Shown here: in pieces, positions 1-7,192 of the stretch
How the letters are laid out: every line of letters starts with the position of its first letter
How positions within the stretch are numbered: the stretch's first letter is position 1
Source of the DNA: an uncultured Verrucomicrobiae bacterium
GTDB taxonomy: Bacteria; Verrucomicrobiota; Verrucomicrobiia; Verrucomicrobiales; Akkermansiaceae
DNA: 24,183 nt
Direction: 5' to 3'
Assembly (NCBI GenBank): GCA_937957985.1
Contig: CALGOH010000282.1
Span: 1-24,183, forward strand
Made by a program: the position numbers and the translations under genes
The notes under the pieces: model-generated
What the model saw: only the letters and a program-made list of their open reading frames with translations
Told to the model about the DNA's origin: nothing
Databases searched by the model: none

Positions 1-193
1 GATGGGGTCTTCCGGGCTTGGTCTTGAAGCGGTATTTGCCCGGCCGGAAGCCGTGCTCGGTGGCGTGGTATCCGATGATCCGCAGATAGACGGCCGCCTC
101 TTCGGGATTGAAGCCGCTGTGGGTGGGGTCTGTGGGTGGTGGGTGTGGTGGGTGGGGTCGGTCCTCGCATTTCGCATTTGCTACGGTGCTCAT
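1..193 (-). CDS. Hypothetical protein, N-terminal part only
   Basis: A second minus-strand frame starts at ATG 193, overlapping the gene above in another frame, and runs off the left edge. It encodes MSTVANAKCEDRP, a Pro/His linker (HPPHPPPTDPTHS), and then a well-behaved segment (GFNPEEAAVYLRIIGYHATE, then FRPGKYRFKTKPGRP). That last segment is the most protein-like stretch in the first 200 bases, so I favour this frame there. The frame is also open upstream of ATG 193 for at least 25 codons, so a frameshift fusion with the preceding gene is possible. The 'EEAAVYLRI' helix followed by a basic strand faintly recalls small DNA-binding domains, but that is not enough to assign a function. Confidence 0.45.
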   Translation of the reverse strand, partial: MSTVANAKCEDRPHPPHPPPTDPTHSGFNPEEAAVYLRIIGYHATEHGFRPGKYRFKTKPGRPH

Positions 194-611
194 GGTAGTT
201 TCGGGCGGGACGGTCGGCTCCCCTGCCCGGAGTGCTGATCCCGTGTCTTTCCGCGCTCCGTCCGGCGGCGCGGCGCATCATGTCGGGGACGTGTGTGCCG
301 GTAAGGACGATCTTCAATTCGTCGGGGTGCGGGCGTCGGGAGCGGATCTCGAACTTGAACCGTGCGGCCCGGGTGGCGTGGTGATCGGCGAATTCGCCGA
401 TGAGGGCGAGGAGGCGTTTCGCCAGTGCGGGGTTGCGGCCCTGCGGGGTGTATCCCTGGCGGAGGCGCTCAAGGTCCCATGCGGAGAGGGGACGGCGGGG
501 ATCGATGGGGTGTCGCGCGACGGTTGTGCCGGACCCGGCGATTTTCCCGTCCTCGGCGCGTTGCGGTTGCGTCTTTCGTGCGATGCGGTTGAGATCGACG
601 GCGACCCTCAT
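1..611 (-). CDS. Hypothetical protein, partial (runs off the left edge)
   Basis: A minus-strand frame is open from ATG 611 (protein begins MRVAVDLNRIARKTQ) to the window edge. Its first 140 or so residues look protein-like: a basic N-terminus, an ALAKRLLALIGEFADHHATR helix and a FKFEIRSRRPHPDELKIVLTG segment. An in-frame ATG at 647 would add MTRTDPNDGPTL, made from an upstream copy of a 16-bp repeat. Below about position 195 this frame turns Pro/Arg/His-rich (PTPPTTPTTHRP) and looks like a shadow of the frame starting at 193. The gene may therefore overlap its downstream neighbour, or a frameshift may join them. I do not recognise the family. No convincing Shine-Dalgarno sequence precedes either start. 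Confidence 0.5.
   Translation of the reverse strand, partial: MRVAVDLNRIARKTQPQRAEDGKIAGSGTTVARHPIDPRRPLSAWDLERLRQGYTPQGRNPALAKRLLALIGEFADHHATRAARFKFEIRSRRPHPDELKIVLTGTHVPDMMRRAAGRSAERHGISTPGRGADRPARNYHEHRSKCEMRGPTPPTTPTTHRPHPQRLQSRRGGRLSADHRIPRHRARLPAGQIPLQDQARKTP
119..164. repeat. G/T-rich low-complexity tract (CCACCC repeats on minus)
   Basis: The tract is built from imperfect GTGGG/GGTGTGG units. It codes for the Pro/His-rich linker of the partial minus-strand gene. Its right end (155-164) is GGGTCGGTCC, the core that recurs three more times at 609-660. Such a tract is prone to slippage, which could explain the conflict between the two reading frames here. Confidence 0.6.
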
Positions 612-660
612 TAGGGTCGGTCCGTCATTAGGGTCGGTCCGCGTCATTAGGGTCGGTCCG
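609..660 (-). repeat. Three copies of a 16-bp direct repeat carrying start codons
   Basis: CATTAGGGTCGGTCCG occurs exactly at 609-624, 626-641 and 645-660, with spacers of 1 and 3 bases. On the minus strand each copy ends in CCTAATG, so each supplies an ATG (at 647, 628 and 611). The ATGs at 647 and 611 are in the same frame. The one at 628 opens a five-codon frame (MTDRP) whose TAA overlaps the ATG at 611 as TAATG, a layout typical of translational coupling. The repeat core also occurs at 155-164. Whether the unit serves initiation, protein binding or nothing cannot be told from one copy of the locus. Confidence 0.85.
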
Positions 661-695
661 TGAGATGCGGCGTTTACTACTACAACTTCAGTAGA

Positions 696-907
696 AATGA
701 AGCCCCTCCGCGGATGAGGCCCGGTCTTGAATCTAGCCCGGATTTCTTACGTCCCGTGAGGAATCCGCCCGAAGGGCCGACTTTGTCGGGGTTAGCCCCG
801 ATAAGCACTGAAACACACTGTCTAACAGGAATACTCGCCAGAATCCCCTGCGGTGCCGTATCGTTCTGGCCTGCGGCCAGATGCATTTCTCACTCGTGAG
901 AAATGCA
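696..907 (+). ncRNA. Candidate structured RNA, no gene in this stretch
   Basis: No convincing gene occupies 660-1119. Consecutive hairpins lie at 740-751/755-766 (12 pairs, two of them G-U if read as plus-strand RNA, triloop UCC), 767-770/774-777 (GCCC GAA GGGC), 783-791/796-804 (nine pairs, one G-U, loop UUAG), 865-871/875-881 (seven pairs) and 882-893/896-907 (12 perfect pairs with a two-base loop). The G-U pairs would be A-C mismatches on the minus strand, which favours a plus-strand transcript. Alternatives are a dispersed palindromic repeat family or clustered terminators. A Verrucomicrobia-specific RNA class is possible, but I cannot match the structure to one from memory. Confidence 0.4.
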
Positions 908-940
908 GGCTAGACATTTGCAGCCTCCAGAACATGGGTC

Positions 941-1010
941 CATGAAGAGGCGGATTGAAAGGTCTCCTATTGCGGGGCCGCTGTCGCCGACTGCTCCGTG
1001 CATGAAGAGG
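941..1010 (+). repeat. Decamer CATGAAGAGG repeated 60 bp apart
   Basis: CATGAAGAGG is found at 941-950 and again at 1001-1010 in the gene-free stretch, with a related CTGAAGAGGG near 1092. Small ORFs covering it have no protein-like features. It may belong to the same dispersed-repeat block as the hairpins around it. Confidence 0.4.
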
Positions 1011-1044
1011 ACTTTCAGCCCTCATTGCTTTGGACCGGGCCAAT

Positions 1045-1088
1045 CCCGGGCCTTTGGCCCGGGCTGGCATGAATCGGGCCGTTGGCCC
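1045..1088. repeat. Pair of GGCC palindromes, possible terminator of the minus-strand operon
   Basis: CCCGGGCC-TTT-GGCCCGGG (1045-1063, eight perfect pairs) is followed by GGGCC-GTT-GGCCC (1076-1088, five pairs). They lie 31-75 bp beyond the stop codon of the minus-strand gene at 1120, where a transcription end is expected. No T-run follows on the minus strand, so an intrinsic terminator is uncertain. REP-like repeat elements are the alternative. Confidence 0.5.
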
Positions 1089-1119
1089 TTCTGAAGAGGG
1101 TTCGCCCGGTACGAGTCCC

Positions 1120-2532
1120 CTACTCATCCGAAGCCTCGAACAGCTCCGGGTAGTGCCGATCGATGAGCTGGCGTTCCCCGGCAGTCAGTTTGTCCGGCGG
1201 GATCGGCCGGTCCTGCGGGCGCACGCCCTTCTGGTTGAGCCGGTTCTTGAGGCTCCAGTTGCGGGTCGGCTTGCCGGGCTCCGGGTCGGCGGGTTCCTTC
1301 GCCGGCAGGTCGTAGCGGGTGAAGTCGAAGACTTCCTCGGGGCCGTTGTCCTTCCGCTGGAGGCCGAGGCGGAAGTCCCGGTTCATGAACCAGCGGACCT
1401 TTTCGCCGGCGACCGACCCGCGGATGCCCGAGCCTTCCTGCTCGAAGCGGTAGTCGATCTCGTCGTTGTTCTTGAAATGCTCGCGCCATCGCAGGCCGAA
1501 CTCGCCGTGGGTGACGAGCTTCGCGTCCGGCCAGCGCCTGCGGGTTTCCGTGAGCCAGATCCGCAGGCCCTCCATGCCGTTGCGACCCTGGTAGCCGTAG
1601 ATCTTCCGGGCTTCCACCAGTCCCAGCTCCCAGGTGCAGGTGACCCAGCCGAAGCCGTTCAACTCGAAGCCGCGATCGAAGTGGGCGGCGGTGGTGTGGA
1701 GCATCTGTTCCGTCCCCTGCTCGGTGCCGAGCCAGATCACCGTCTCGATCGGACCGACACCCATCCGGCTGCGGTGCTTCTCGCCATTCACCATCCTAGC
1801 TCCGGGAATGCGGGCGGCGAGGAAGTCGATCGTCCAGCCGTCGAGGTTCACGCAGTCGATGAAGTCGTCCTTCCCCTGCGCCGGTTTGCAGAAGTGCTCG
1901 CGCGACGGGTAGTATGGGTAGGCGATCGAGCCCTCGCCGTCACCGTTGTCCACGGCGTACTGGCTCCAGATGTTCCCCTGGCAGACGTGGATGCCCTCCT
2001 CCTCGGCGAGGTAGCGCTGGTTGTCGGCCGCGAGGAAGCCGGCGATCACCGCCTTCGGCCGGTAACCGCCGCCGACCATTTCCGAGACCTTCGCGAGACC
2101 CTCGTGCAGGTCGCGGTTCACCTGCTCGCGGGTGTTGTACATGTTCGCGAAGTAGGCCCCGGGAATGAAGGTGATCTCGTCGCCCAGAGTGCGGTGGTAC
2201 TCGACGACCTGCGCGCGAAGCTCGCGGTAGCGCGGCCGTTCGTCGTGCAGCGCCTTCCAACTGAAGGCCCAGGTGATCCGGCCACCCGGCCAGCTTTCCT
2301 CAATCGCCTCGCGGAAAGTCCGGGCTTCCTCCGGCCCGTGGATCGCCGACTCGTCCGGCCCGTGCGAGATGTCGCGGGTGACCTCGATCTGGTCCACCCG
2401 CACCACGGTGGCGAGGGTGAGGAAGCGGTTGCCCATGAGCGGCGGTCCGGGATCGGGCTCCGCCACGACCGGCGCGGCCAGGACAGCCATGAGGACGAGC
2501 AAGCCAAAACGGCGAAGGAGCGGACGACTCAT
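1120..2532 (-). CDS. Exported DUF3863/DUF3864-type protein
   Basis: This 470-aa protein has a clear signal peptide (residues 1-24, cleavage after PVVA). The body fits the DUF3863 family as I remember it, across most of its length: GNRFLTLATVVRVDQIEV near residue 34, FIPGAYFANMYNTREQVNRD near 121, HVCQGNIWSQYAVDNGDG, AYPYYPSREHFCKPAQGKDD, RMGVGPIETVIWLGTEQG, and RWFMNRDFRLGL followed by FDFTRYDLPAKEP. These proteins occur in Bacteroidetes and Verrucomicrobia. Their function is not established; the polysaccharide-degrading contexts in which they appear only hint at a carbohydrate role. It begins 24 bp after the preceding gene on the same strand and is probably the last gene of the VCA operon. 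A disordered basic tail (from about residue 415) ends the protein. Confidence 0.85.
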   Translation of the reverse strand: MSRPLLRRFGLLVLMAVLAAPVVAEPDPGPPLMGNRFLTLATVVRVDQIEVTRDISHGPDESAIHGPEEARTFREAIEESWPGGRITWAFSWKALHDERPRYRELRAQVVEYHRTLGDEITFIPGAYFANMYNTREQVNRDLHEGLAKVSEMVGGGYRPKAVIAGFLAADNQRYLAEEEGIHVCQGNIWSQYAVDNGDGEGSIAYPYYPSREHFCKPAQGKDDFIDCVNLDGWTIDFLAARIPGARMVNGEKHRSRMGVGPIETVIWLGTEQGTEQMLHTTAAHFDRGFELNGFGWVTCTWELGLVEARKIYGYQGRNGMEGLRIWLTETRRRWPDAKLVTHGEFGLRWREHFKNNDEIDYRFEQEGSGIRGSVAGEKVRWFMNRDFRLGLQRKDNGPEEVFDFTRYDLPAKEPADPEPGKPTRNWSLKNRLNQKGVRPQDRPIPPDKLTAGERQLIDRHYPELFEASDE

Positions 2533-2556
2533 CGGAAAGTCAAATGATCGGCGATC

Positions 2557-3258
2557 CTAGCGCGGCGCCGCGGTATCGACGATCGTGGTAACCGTCGGGG
2601 CGACGGCACCGGGCGTCGCATGCACGATGAACAACCGCCTGAAGGCGTCGAGAAACTGCAACTGGCGCTCGGTGAAGACGGTCCACGACCCGTCCTTCGC
2701 CTCATAGTAGAAGTTCGTCTGGGCCATGTTGAAATCGTTGACCTTCTTGACCGGAGGCAGGGTGCTGATCTTGCCGGGTCGGACGCGCAGCGTGTGCTCG
2801 CCGGCCTGGACGCCGATGTCCGTGCCGATCAGCGGAATCACCCGCGACTCACCTTTCGGGAAAGCCCGCTTCGAGTCATCGATGACGAGCAGGCGATAGG
2901 GCAGCTTGCCGTCATCCGGAGCCGGCAGGACCACGATGATCGCCTGCTTGATGCTCGAGGGAATCCTGACGCTTGCCGCCACGTCGGCCGCGGGATTCTC
3001 GGGATCGATCTCGGCCTTGTCGTAAAGGACCAGCGACCCGTCGACCGGCAGCGTGAACAGGGTTTCGGTGAGGGCCTTGGGCATGAAGTTCACCTGGGCG
3101 ACGGCTCCTTCCGGATCCCGATAGAAGAGATTGGCGATGGGCCGGACCGGATCGTGCAACACCGCCCGGAACCTCAGGGGCTCCGGCTTCTCCTGGGCAT
3201 CGAGGACGGTCGGCAGCCAGGCAACGATCAGTATGGGCAGGAGGAACTTCCGGATCAT
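2557..3258 (-). CDS. Hypothetical exported protein next to VCA
   Basis: This 233-aa protein has a signal peptide (MIRKFLLPILIVAWLPTVLDA, cleaved near residue 21). The mature part is beta-rich with no cysteine and no catalytic motif that I can recognise. It includes FRAVLHDPVRPIANLFYRD, VDGSLVLYDKAEID, LPYRLLVIDDSKRAFPKGES and GEHTLRVRPGKISTLPPVKK. It starts 5 bp after the VCA stop codon, so the two are very likely translated from one message and may act together at the cell envelope. The C-terminus (FRRLFIVHATPGAVAPTVTT) is hydrophobic but too short to be a firm anchor. No function is assigned. Confidence 0.8.
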   Translation of the reverse strand: MIRKFLLPILIVAWLPTVLDAQEKPEPLRFRAVLHDPVRPIANLFYRDPEGAVAQVNFMPKALTETLFTLPVDGSLVLYDKAEIDPENPAADVAASVRIPSSIKQAIIVVLPAPDDGKLPYRLLVIDDSKRAFPKGESRVIPLIGTDIGVQAGEHTLRVRPGKISTLPPVKKVNDFNMAQTNFYYEAKDGSWTVFTERQLQFLDAFRRLFIVHATPGAVAPTVTTIVDTAAPR

Positions 3259-3263
3259 GCGAA

Positions 3264-6200
3264 TCAGATTTCACCGTCCGTGAGCCAACGGAACGACACG
3301 ATTTCAAGACGGCGCCCGAAGGCCTTGTTCGCGGCGGCCGCGGCGGAGTCGGTATGGGCGTTGAGCGAGGGCGGGTCAACCGGATCGACGTATTCCGGAA
3401 CACGCTGCACCACGGCCTCGGCATAGGCGTGGGCGGTGACCTCTCCGGCGGAATCCCTCGCCTCCCCGTAGGCGCGGATCACAAAGGTGTCGCCCCGCAC
3501 CGTCGCGGCCGGTTCCAGAATGCGCAGCAGGTCGCCCTGGCTGACCCATCCGGGAGCTCCGGCCGCCGGATTGCCCGTGGTGGCTTCCGGCGTCTTGTAG
3601 GCGTAGAGTTTCGGATCATCGACATCGGCTTCGGTGATCGGAACCTGGCCGAGGTAGGTTTCGGGAGGTGCGGCACCCTGGTCCTCGTTGATCCCGGCAT
3701 TCTCGATGGCGGCTTCGAGAGCTCCTTTCAAGGTCAGCGGGCCGACCGGACCCACTTGACGGTTCACGAACTCGGACATGGAAAGGAACGGGCCGCGTTC
3801 GCGCCCTGCCTCGACGATCTTCTCCGCCAGTTGTTCGAGCTCCGATTCGGTGAGGTCGCGGAATCCGTTCCACTCGTTGGTCCGCTGATTGTCGATCTTG
3901 GAAGCGTCCACCCCGCCGGTGCCGATGGGACCGCCGTTGAGCAGCGACATCGCGGTGATCGGCGCTCCGTCCGCATCGATGCCTTCCAGTTCGGCGGTGC
4001 GCGCCCACAGGGTCTGGATTTCGGTCTTGCCCATCGATGCCAGCTTCGCCTTCCACGCCTGCACGCTCGTCGAGTTGACGTTGAAGGGACCGCGGATCAT
4101 CTGGTATCCGGCGGCCTGCTTGTAGGCCTCGGCGGTCGGCACGCCACCGGCGAACAGCTCGCCCTTGGCCTCGGCGACGGTCCGCCCCTCGGGCAGGTAG
4201 GGCTGGAAAGCCTGCGAGGCCAGCGGCGCGGTGCCATCCATGAACTGCTCGAAGGCGTCGTCGGGTGTCGTCGTGCCGCCGGAGGCGAAGGTCGAAAAGT
4301 AGAAGCGGTCGTACAGCGCGTGGTTCGCCAGGACCGAATGATCCAGCAAGGGGCGGTTGGCGATGTCCGAGTTCGCCTCGATCACCCTGTCCGGAGACAT
4401 CAGCGGATGAAGCAGCGAATTGCCGACCGGTTGCACGAAGTGCGGCAGATAGGAGGTGGTGAGCGCGTTCGAGCGGCGGAAGTCGGCGATCGTCTGCAGC
4501 GGGCCGGAGGGAAGTTCGAGGTAGCTGCCCGACTTGATGCCGGTGGTGGTCTTGTTCCCGCTCAGGGACGGGACCCGGTTGGTGGCGTCCACGTCCATGT
4601 AGTCCTGGAAGTCGCCCTTGCTCAGGAACGGCTGGAAGTTGAGTTCATGAGCCTGCAGCCCCGGCTGGTCGTCGGCCAGGTTGATCGAGAAGTTCGAACG
4701 TGACGGGTTGTGAAAGAGAAAGGGTTTGCCCGCCAGTCGCCCGTCCCTGAGCAGGTTGACCTGCGGGCTGTCGATCGGACTCTCGGTCCGCGTGCCGGTT
4801 TCATACACGCCGCCATTCGTGGTGCGGGAATAGACGGAGAAAATCGCGATCGGATGCACGTACGCCCCCTGCGCGTTGTAGGGCACGCCACCGGGAGCAG
4901 CGACCTTCGAGCCGGTGAGGGAGCCCGTGGGCGGGTAGCGGTAGGTCCGATCGTCGAAAACGCTGTTGAGGGTCTCGTTGTCTTCGTAATCGAACCGGAA
5001 TTGGGCATAATCCTCGAGAGAGCCGCTAGAGGTCGCCTGGAGCTTCGCGGTCACCGAGAACGAGGGGGGGAGCTCGGTCTTTTTCAGGGTCGCAGTAGCT
5101 TGCGCCAAATTCTCAGTGTACCAATAGGGCTTCTGCATCTTGAACTCCACGTGGAACCGGTCCGTGACGGTGGACTGTGAGATCTTGTTGGTCGCGTTCT
5201 GGTCGCGAAGCATCAGGTAGCTGCACCAGCTTCCCATGCCCGATCCGTATCGCGTGTTGCTGATGACCGTCGCGGTGATTTCGAATCCAAGGCCCGGGAC
5301 GAAGGATGGCTTCGCCTTGACCTTCTCGGTGAGAGGATTGTTCTTGGTCCAGTCGTAACCACTGACGTTGCTGCCGGAGCGCGCATCCCTGTAGAATGAG
5401 GAGTCGGGGGGAAGGACCGGACCGCAGATCAGTGTTTGCCCCGGCTTCATGATGATCGGCCCCGTGATGTCGGAGTTCGATGCCAGCGGCTGGTTGTCGG
5501 CCCAGTTGGCGATGTTCACGACGAATTTTTTCTCGCCCCTGTTGGGAGGGTTCTGGGCCATGGTGTTGAGCGTTTCAAAGGTCCCCGGGACCACGCTCTT
5601 GGAGCCTCCGCCACCGGCGCCGGGGCCTCCTTCCTGCAGCACGAAGTTGAAGCCAAGCGGGATGTTGGTGAACGTCACCTCCATCTTGTGGAACGAGACG
5701 TTGACATTGTAAGGGTTGTGCAAGGTGACCACCGGCGTGAAAACCATGTCCACGAAGTAATCGAACTTGGTTTTGTCGATCCACCCGACATCGGTGAGAG
5801 GACGCCCGACGATGCCGAAGATGGTGTCAACCTTCGCGATGACCGGCGCCGGGTGAAACTCGTCCGGCACCGGATCGGTGAAATCCGAGTCGGCATCCAC
5901 CGCAATGGTCGGATTCGAGTCGGGGTCGGTGACATTCCGGAAGGAGTTATAGTAACCGGACAAGGTGCTCCAGTAGGGGTCGGACACGCCGCTGACGCCG
6001 AGCAGCGACTGGTAAAGCCTCCTTCCCCTGAACTCCTGCGGCAGGTTGGCGGGCGTGGAGGCACCCATCTCGAACACGGAGGACAGGTCCTGCTTCAATC
6101 CACCGCCGCGCACGTCGGCCATCACGCCAAGGGAATGAGGCGTGATGTCGTTCCGCAACGGCTTGATCTTCCCCCTCGCCTGGTCCAGCAGCTCGGCCTG

Positions 6201-7007
6201 ATCGAGGTCGATCACCTTCCCCACGCTGGCCTTCGCCACCGTGTATTCGGCCTGGTTGGAATCGGTTGGAAACGCGGACAGGAGATCGCCACCGGGTCCG
6301 AGGATGACCGACGGATCCGGGCGATGCCCCGCCACCAGGGCCCGCTTCTGCGCCAGGGTCATGTTCTGCTCGGGATCGCGGTAGAGATTGACCCGGGCTT
6401 TGACCGACTCATCGGAAACATGCCAGCCGTAGGCGCCCTCGATCCCATCGTCTCCGGAAACGGTCACCAAACCGGCGGAAACCTTGTCGTCAGCGTCGGC
6501 ATCGGGACCCAGTGATCCCGACCCCACCAGCTCGACCGAATCGCCATCCCAGCCGGTGTTAACAAAATCCAGCGATGCGAGCGCATCGCGGTCGGCCCCC
6601 GACACCAGCCACCGCCTGAAACGGTTGGTCTTTTCGGCGGTGTAGTCCGGAGCCGAGACCGGGTCGAAGTCCCACCACGACTCCCAGACACCGGTGGTGT
6701 TCGCTTTGGCGACCGGAGTCGATCCAGTCGCCAGGATTTCGGAGGTCGCGCTGACCCGCCTGTCGGGGCCCATCTCCTTCTGAAGTTCGCCCATCGCCAC
6801 GGTCAGCGCGAGACGCGCGTTCGCCCGTGCCTCCGCCTGCGCCAGCGCCGACGAACTCGTGCGCAGCGCGATCGACGCCAGACTCATCATTCCGATGGCC
6901 AGCAACCCCAGAAGCACCATCATGGTGACGGTGATGATGAGACTGAAGCCAGCGGAGCGGGAGACTGGCCGACGGCGAGAGGCTCCGTGTCTGTATGCAC
7001 ATTGCAT
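3264..7007 (-). CDS. Verru_Chthon cassette protein A (pilin-like N-terminus)
   Basis: This 1247-aa protein starts with a basic leader (MQCAYRHGASRRRPVSRSAG) followed by FSLIITVTMMVLLGLLAIGM, a type IV pilin-like GF junction and membrane helix but without the Glu5 of major pilins. After it comes ALAQAEARANARLALTVAMG. This N-terminus and the great length match Verru_Chthon cassette protein A (TIGR02600), which in Verrucomicrobium and Chthoniobacter often sits with small prepilin-like partners B, C and D. No B, C or D gene is present here; two exported-protein genes follow instead. The frame stays open upstream to 7175, but that extension would cover the recA promoter and SOS box and lacks a leader, so I chose ATG 7007 (ATG 7052 is the alternative). 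The role is probably in a pilus-like or secretion structure, by analogy only. Confidence 0.8.
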   Translation of the reverse strand: MQCAYRHGASRRRPVSRSAGFSLIITVTMMVLLGLLAIGMMSLASIALRTSSSALAQAEARANARLALTVAMGELQKEMGPDRRVSATSEILATGSTPVAKANTTGVWESWWDFDPVSAPDYTAEKTNRFRRWLVSGADRDALASLDFVNTGWDGDSVELVGSGSLGPDADADDKVSAGLVTVSGDDGIEGAYGWHVSDESVKARVNLYRDPEQNMTLAQKRALVAGHRPDPSVILGPGGDLLSAFPTDSNQAEYTVAKASVGKVIDLDQAELLDQARGKIKPLRNDITPHSLGVMADVRGGGLKQDLSSVFEMGASTPANLPQEFRGRRLYQSLLGVSGVSDPYWSTLSGYYNSFRNVTDPDSNPTIAVDADSDFTDPVPDEFHPAPVIAKVDTIFGIVGRPLTDVGWIDKTKFDYFVDMVFTPVVTLHNPYNVNVSFHKMEVTFTNIPLGFNFVLQEGGPGAGGGGSKSVVPGTFETLNTMAQNPPNRGEKKFVVNIANWADNQPLASNSDITGPIIMKPGQTLICGPVLPPDSSFYRDARSGSNVSGYDWTKNNPLTEKVKAKPSFVPGLGFEITATVISNTRYGSGMGSWCSYLMLRDQNATNKISQSTVTDRFHVEFKMQKPYWYTENLAQATATLKKTELPPSFSVTAKLQATSSGSLEDYAQFRFDYEDNETLNSVFDDRTYRYPPTGSLTGSKVAAPGGVPYNAQGAYVHPIAIFSVYSRTTNGGVYETGTRTESPIDSPQVNLLRDGRLAGKPFLFHNPSRSNFSINLADDQPGLQAHELNFQPFLSKGDFQDYMDVDATNRVPSLSGNKTTTGIKSGSYLELPSGPLQTIADFRRSNALTTSYLPHFVQPVGNSLLHPLMSPDRVIEANSDIANRPLLDHSVLANHALYDRFYFSTFASGGTTTPDDAFEQFMDGTAPLASQAFQPYLPEGRTVAEAKGELFAGGVPTAEAYKQAAGYQMIRGPFNVNSTSVQAWKAKLASMGKTEIQTLWARTAELEGIDADGAPITAMSLLNGGPIGTGGVDASKIDNQRTNEWNGFRDLTESELEQLAEKIVEAGRERGPFLSMSEFVNRQVGPVGPLTLKGALEAAIENAGINEDQGAAPPETYLGQVPITEADVDDPKLYAYKTPEATTGNPAAGAPGWVSQGDLLRILEPAATVRGDTFVIRAYGEARDSAGEVTAHAYAEAVVQRVPEYVDPVDPPSLNAHTDSAAAAANKAFGRRLEIVSFRWLTDGEI

Positions 7008-7101
7008 GCTGGCGACAAAGTAGACCGTTTGATGCGGCTGACAACGTCGCATTGTGGGTAAAAACTCTGAAATTCTCAACGGCTCCGGCATGGTCTCCAT
7101 A

Positions 7102-7137
7102 CAGGATACTCGATACCCAGCTGGAATAATTTTGTTC
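7102..7137 (+). promoter_or_regulatory. Putative recA promoter
   Basis: AATAAT at 7125-7130 matches the -10 consensus in five of six positions. Transcription would then start near 7137, inside the SOS box. No good -35 hexamer is visible at the expected spacing (CAGGAT at 7102-7107). Confidence 0.35.
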
Positions 7138-7146
7138 AAGAGAACA
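7133..7146. promoter_or_regulatory. SOS box (LexA operator) of recA
   Basis: TGTTCAAGAGAACA is an exact copy of TGTTC-N4-GAACA, the palindrome described as the LexA-binding motif of Verrucomicrobia. It lies 46 bp before the recA ATG and overlaps the predicted transcription start, where bound LexA would block RNA polymerase. It is also about 125 bp upstream of the divergent VCA start. Confidence 0.9.
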
Positions 7147-7192
7147 TCTTTTTGAATTGACCGCAGCGGATCCATCTGCGAGATCCCGCGGC

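Noticed and set aside
609..660. CRISPR array
   Set aside because: The repeats are 16 bp with spacers of only 1 and 3 bases, and no cas genes are present.
680..886. 68-codon minus-strand ORF (begins MHLAAGQND)
   Set aside because: It covers the consecutive hairpins and has no protein-like features; the stems' G-U pairs point to plus-strand RNA.
660..1119. Retron or diversity-generating element RNA
   Set aside because: No reverse transcriptase or template/variable repeat pair is in the window, so only an unassigned structured RNA or repeat can be supported.
1030..2547. 505-codon plus-strand open frame opposite the DUF3863 gene
   Set aside because: It mirrors the minus-strand gene, is Val/Ala/Arg/Asp-rich without domains, and is explained by high GC content.
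7008..7175. 56-codon N-terminal extension of the VCA protein
   Set aside because: It would run through the recA promoter and SOS box and would place extra residues before a normal pilin-like leader.
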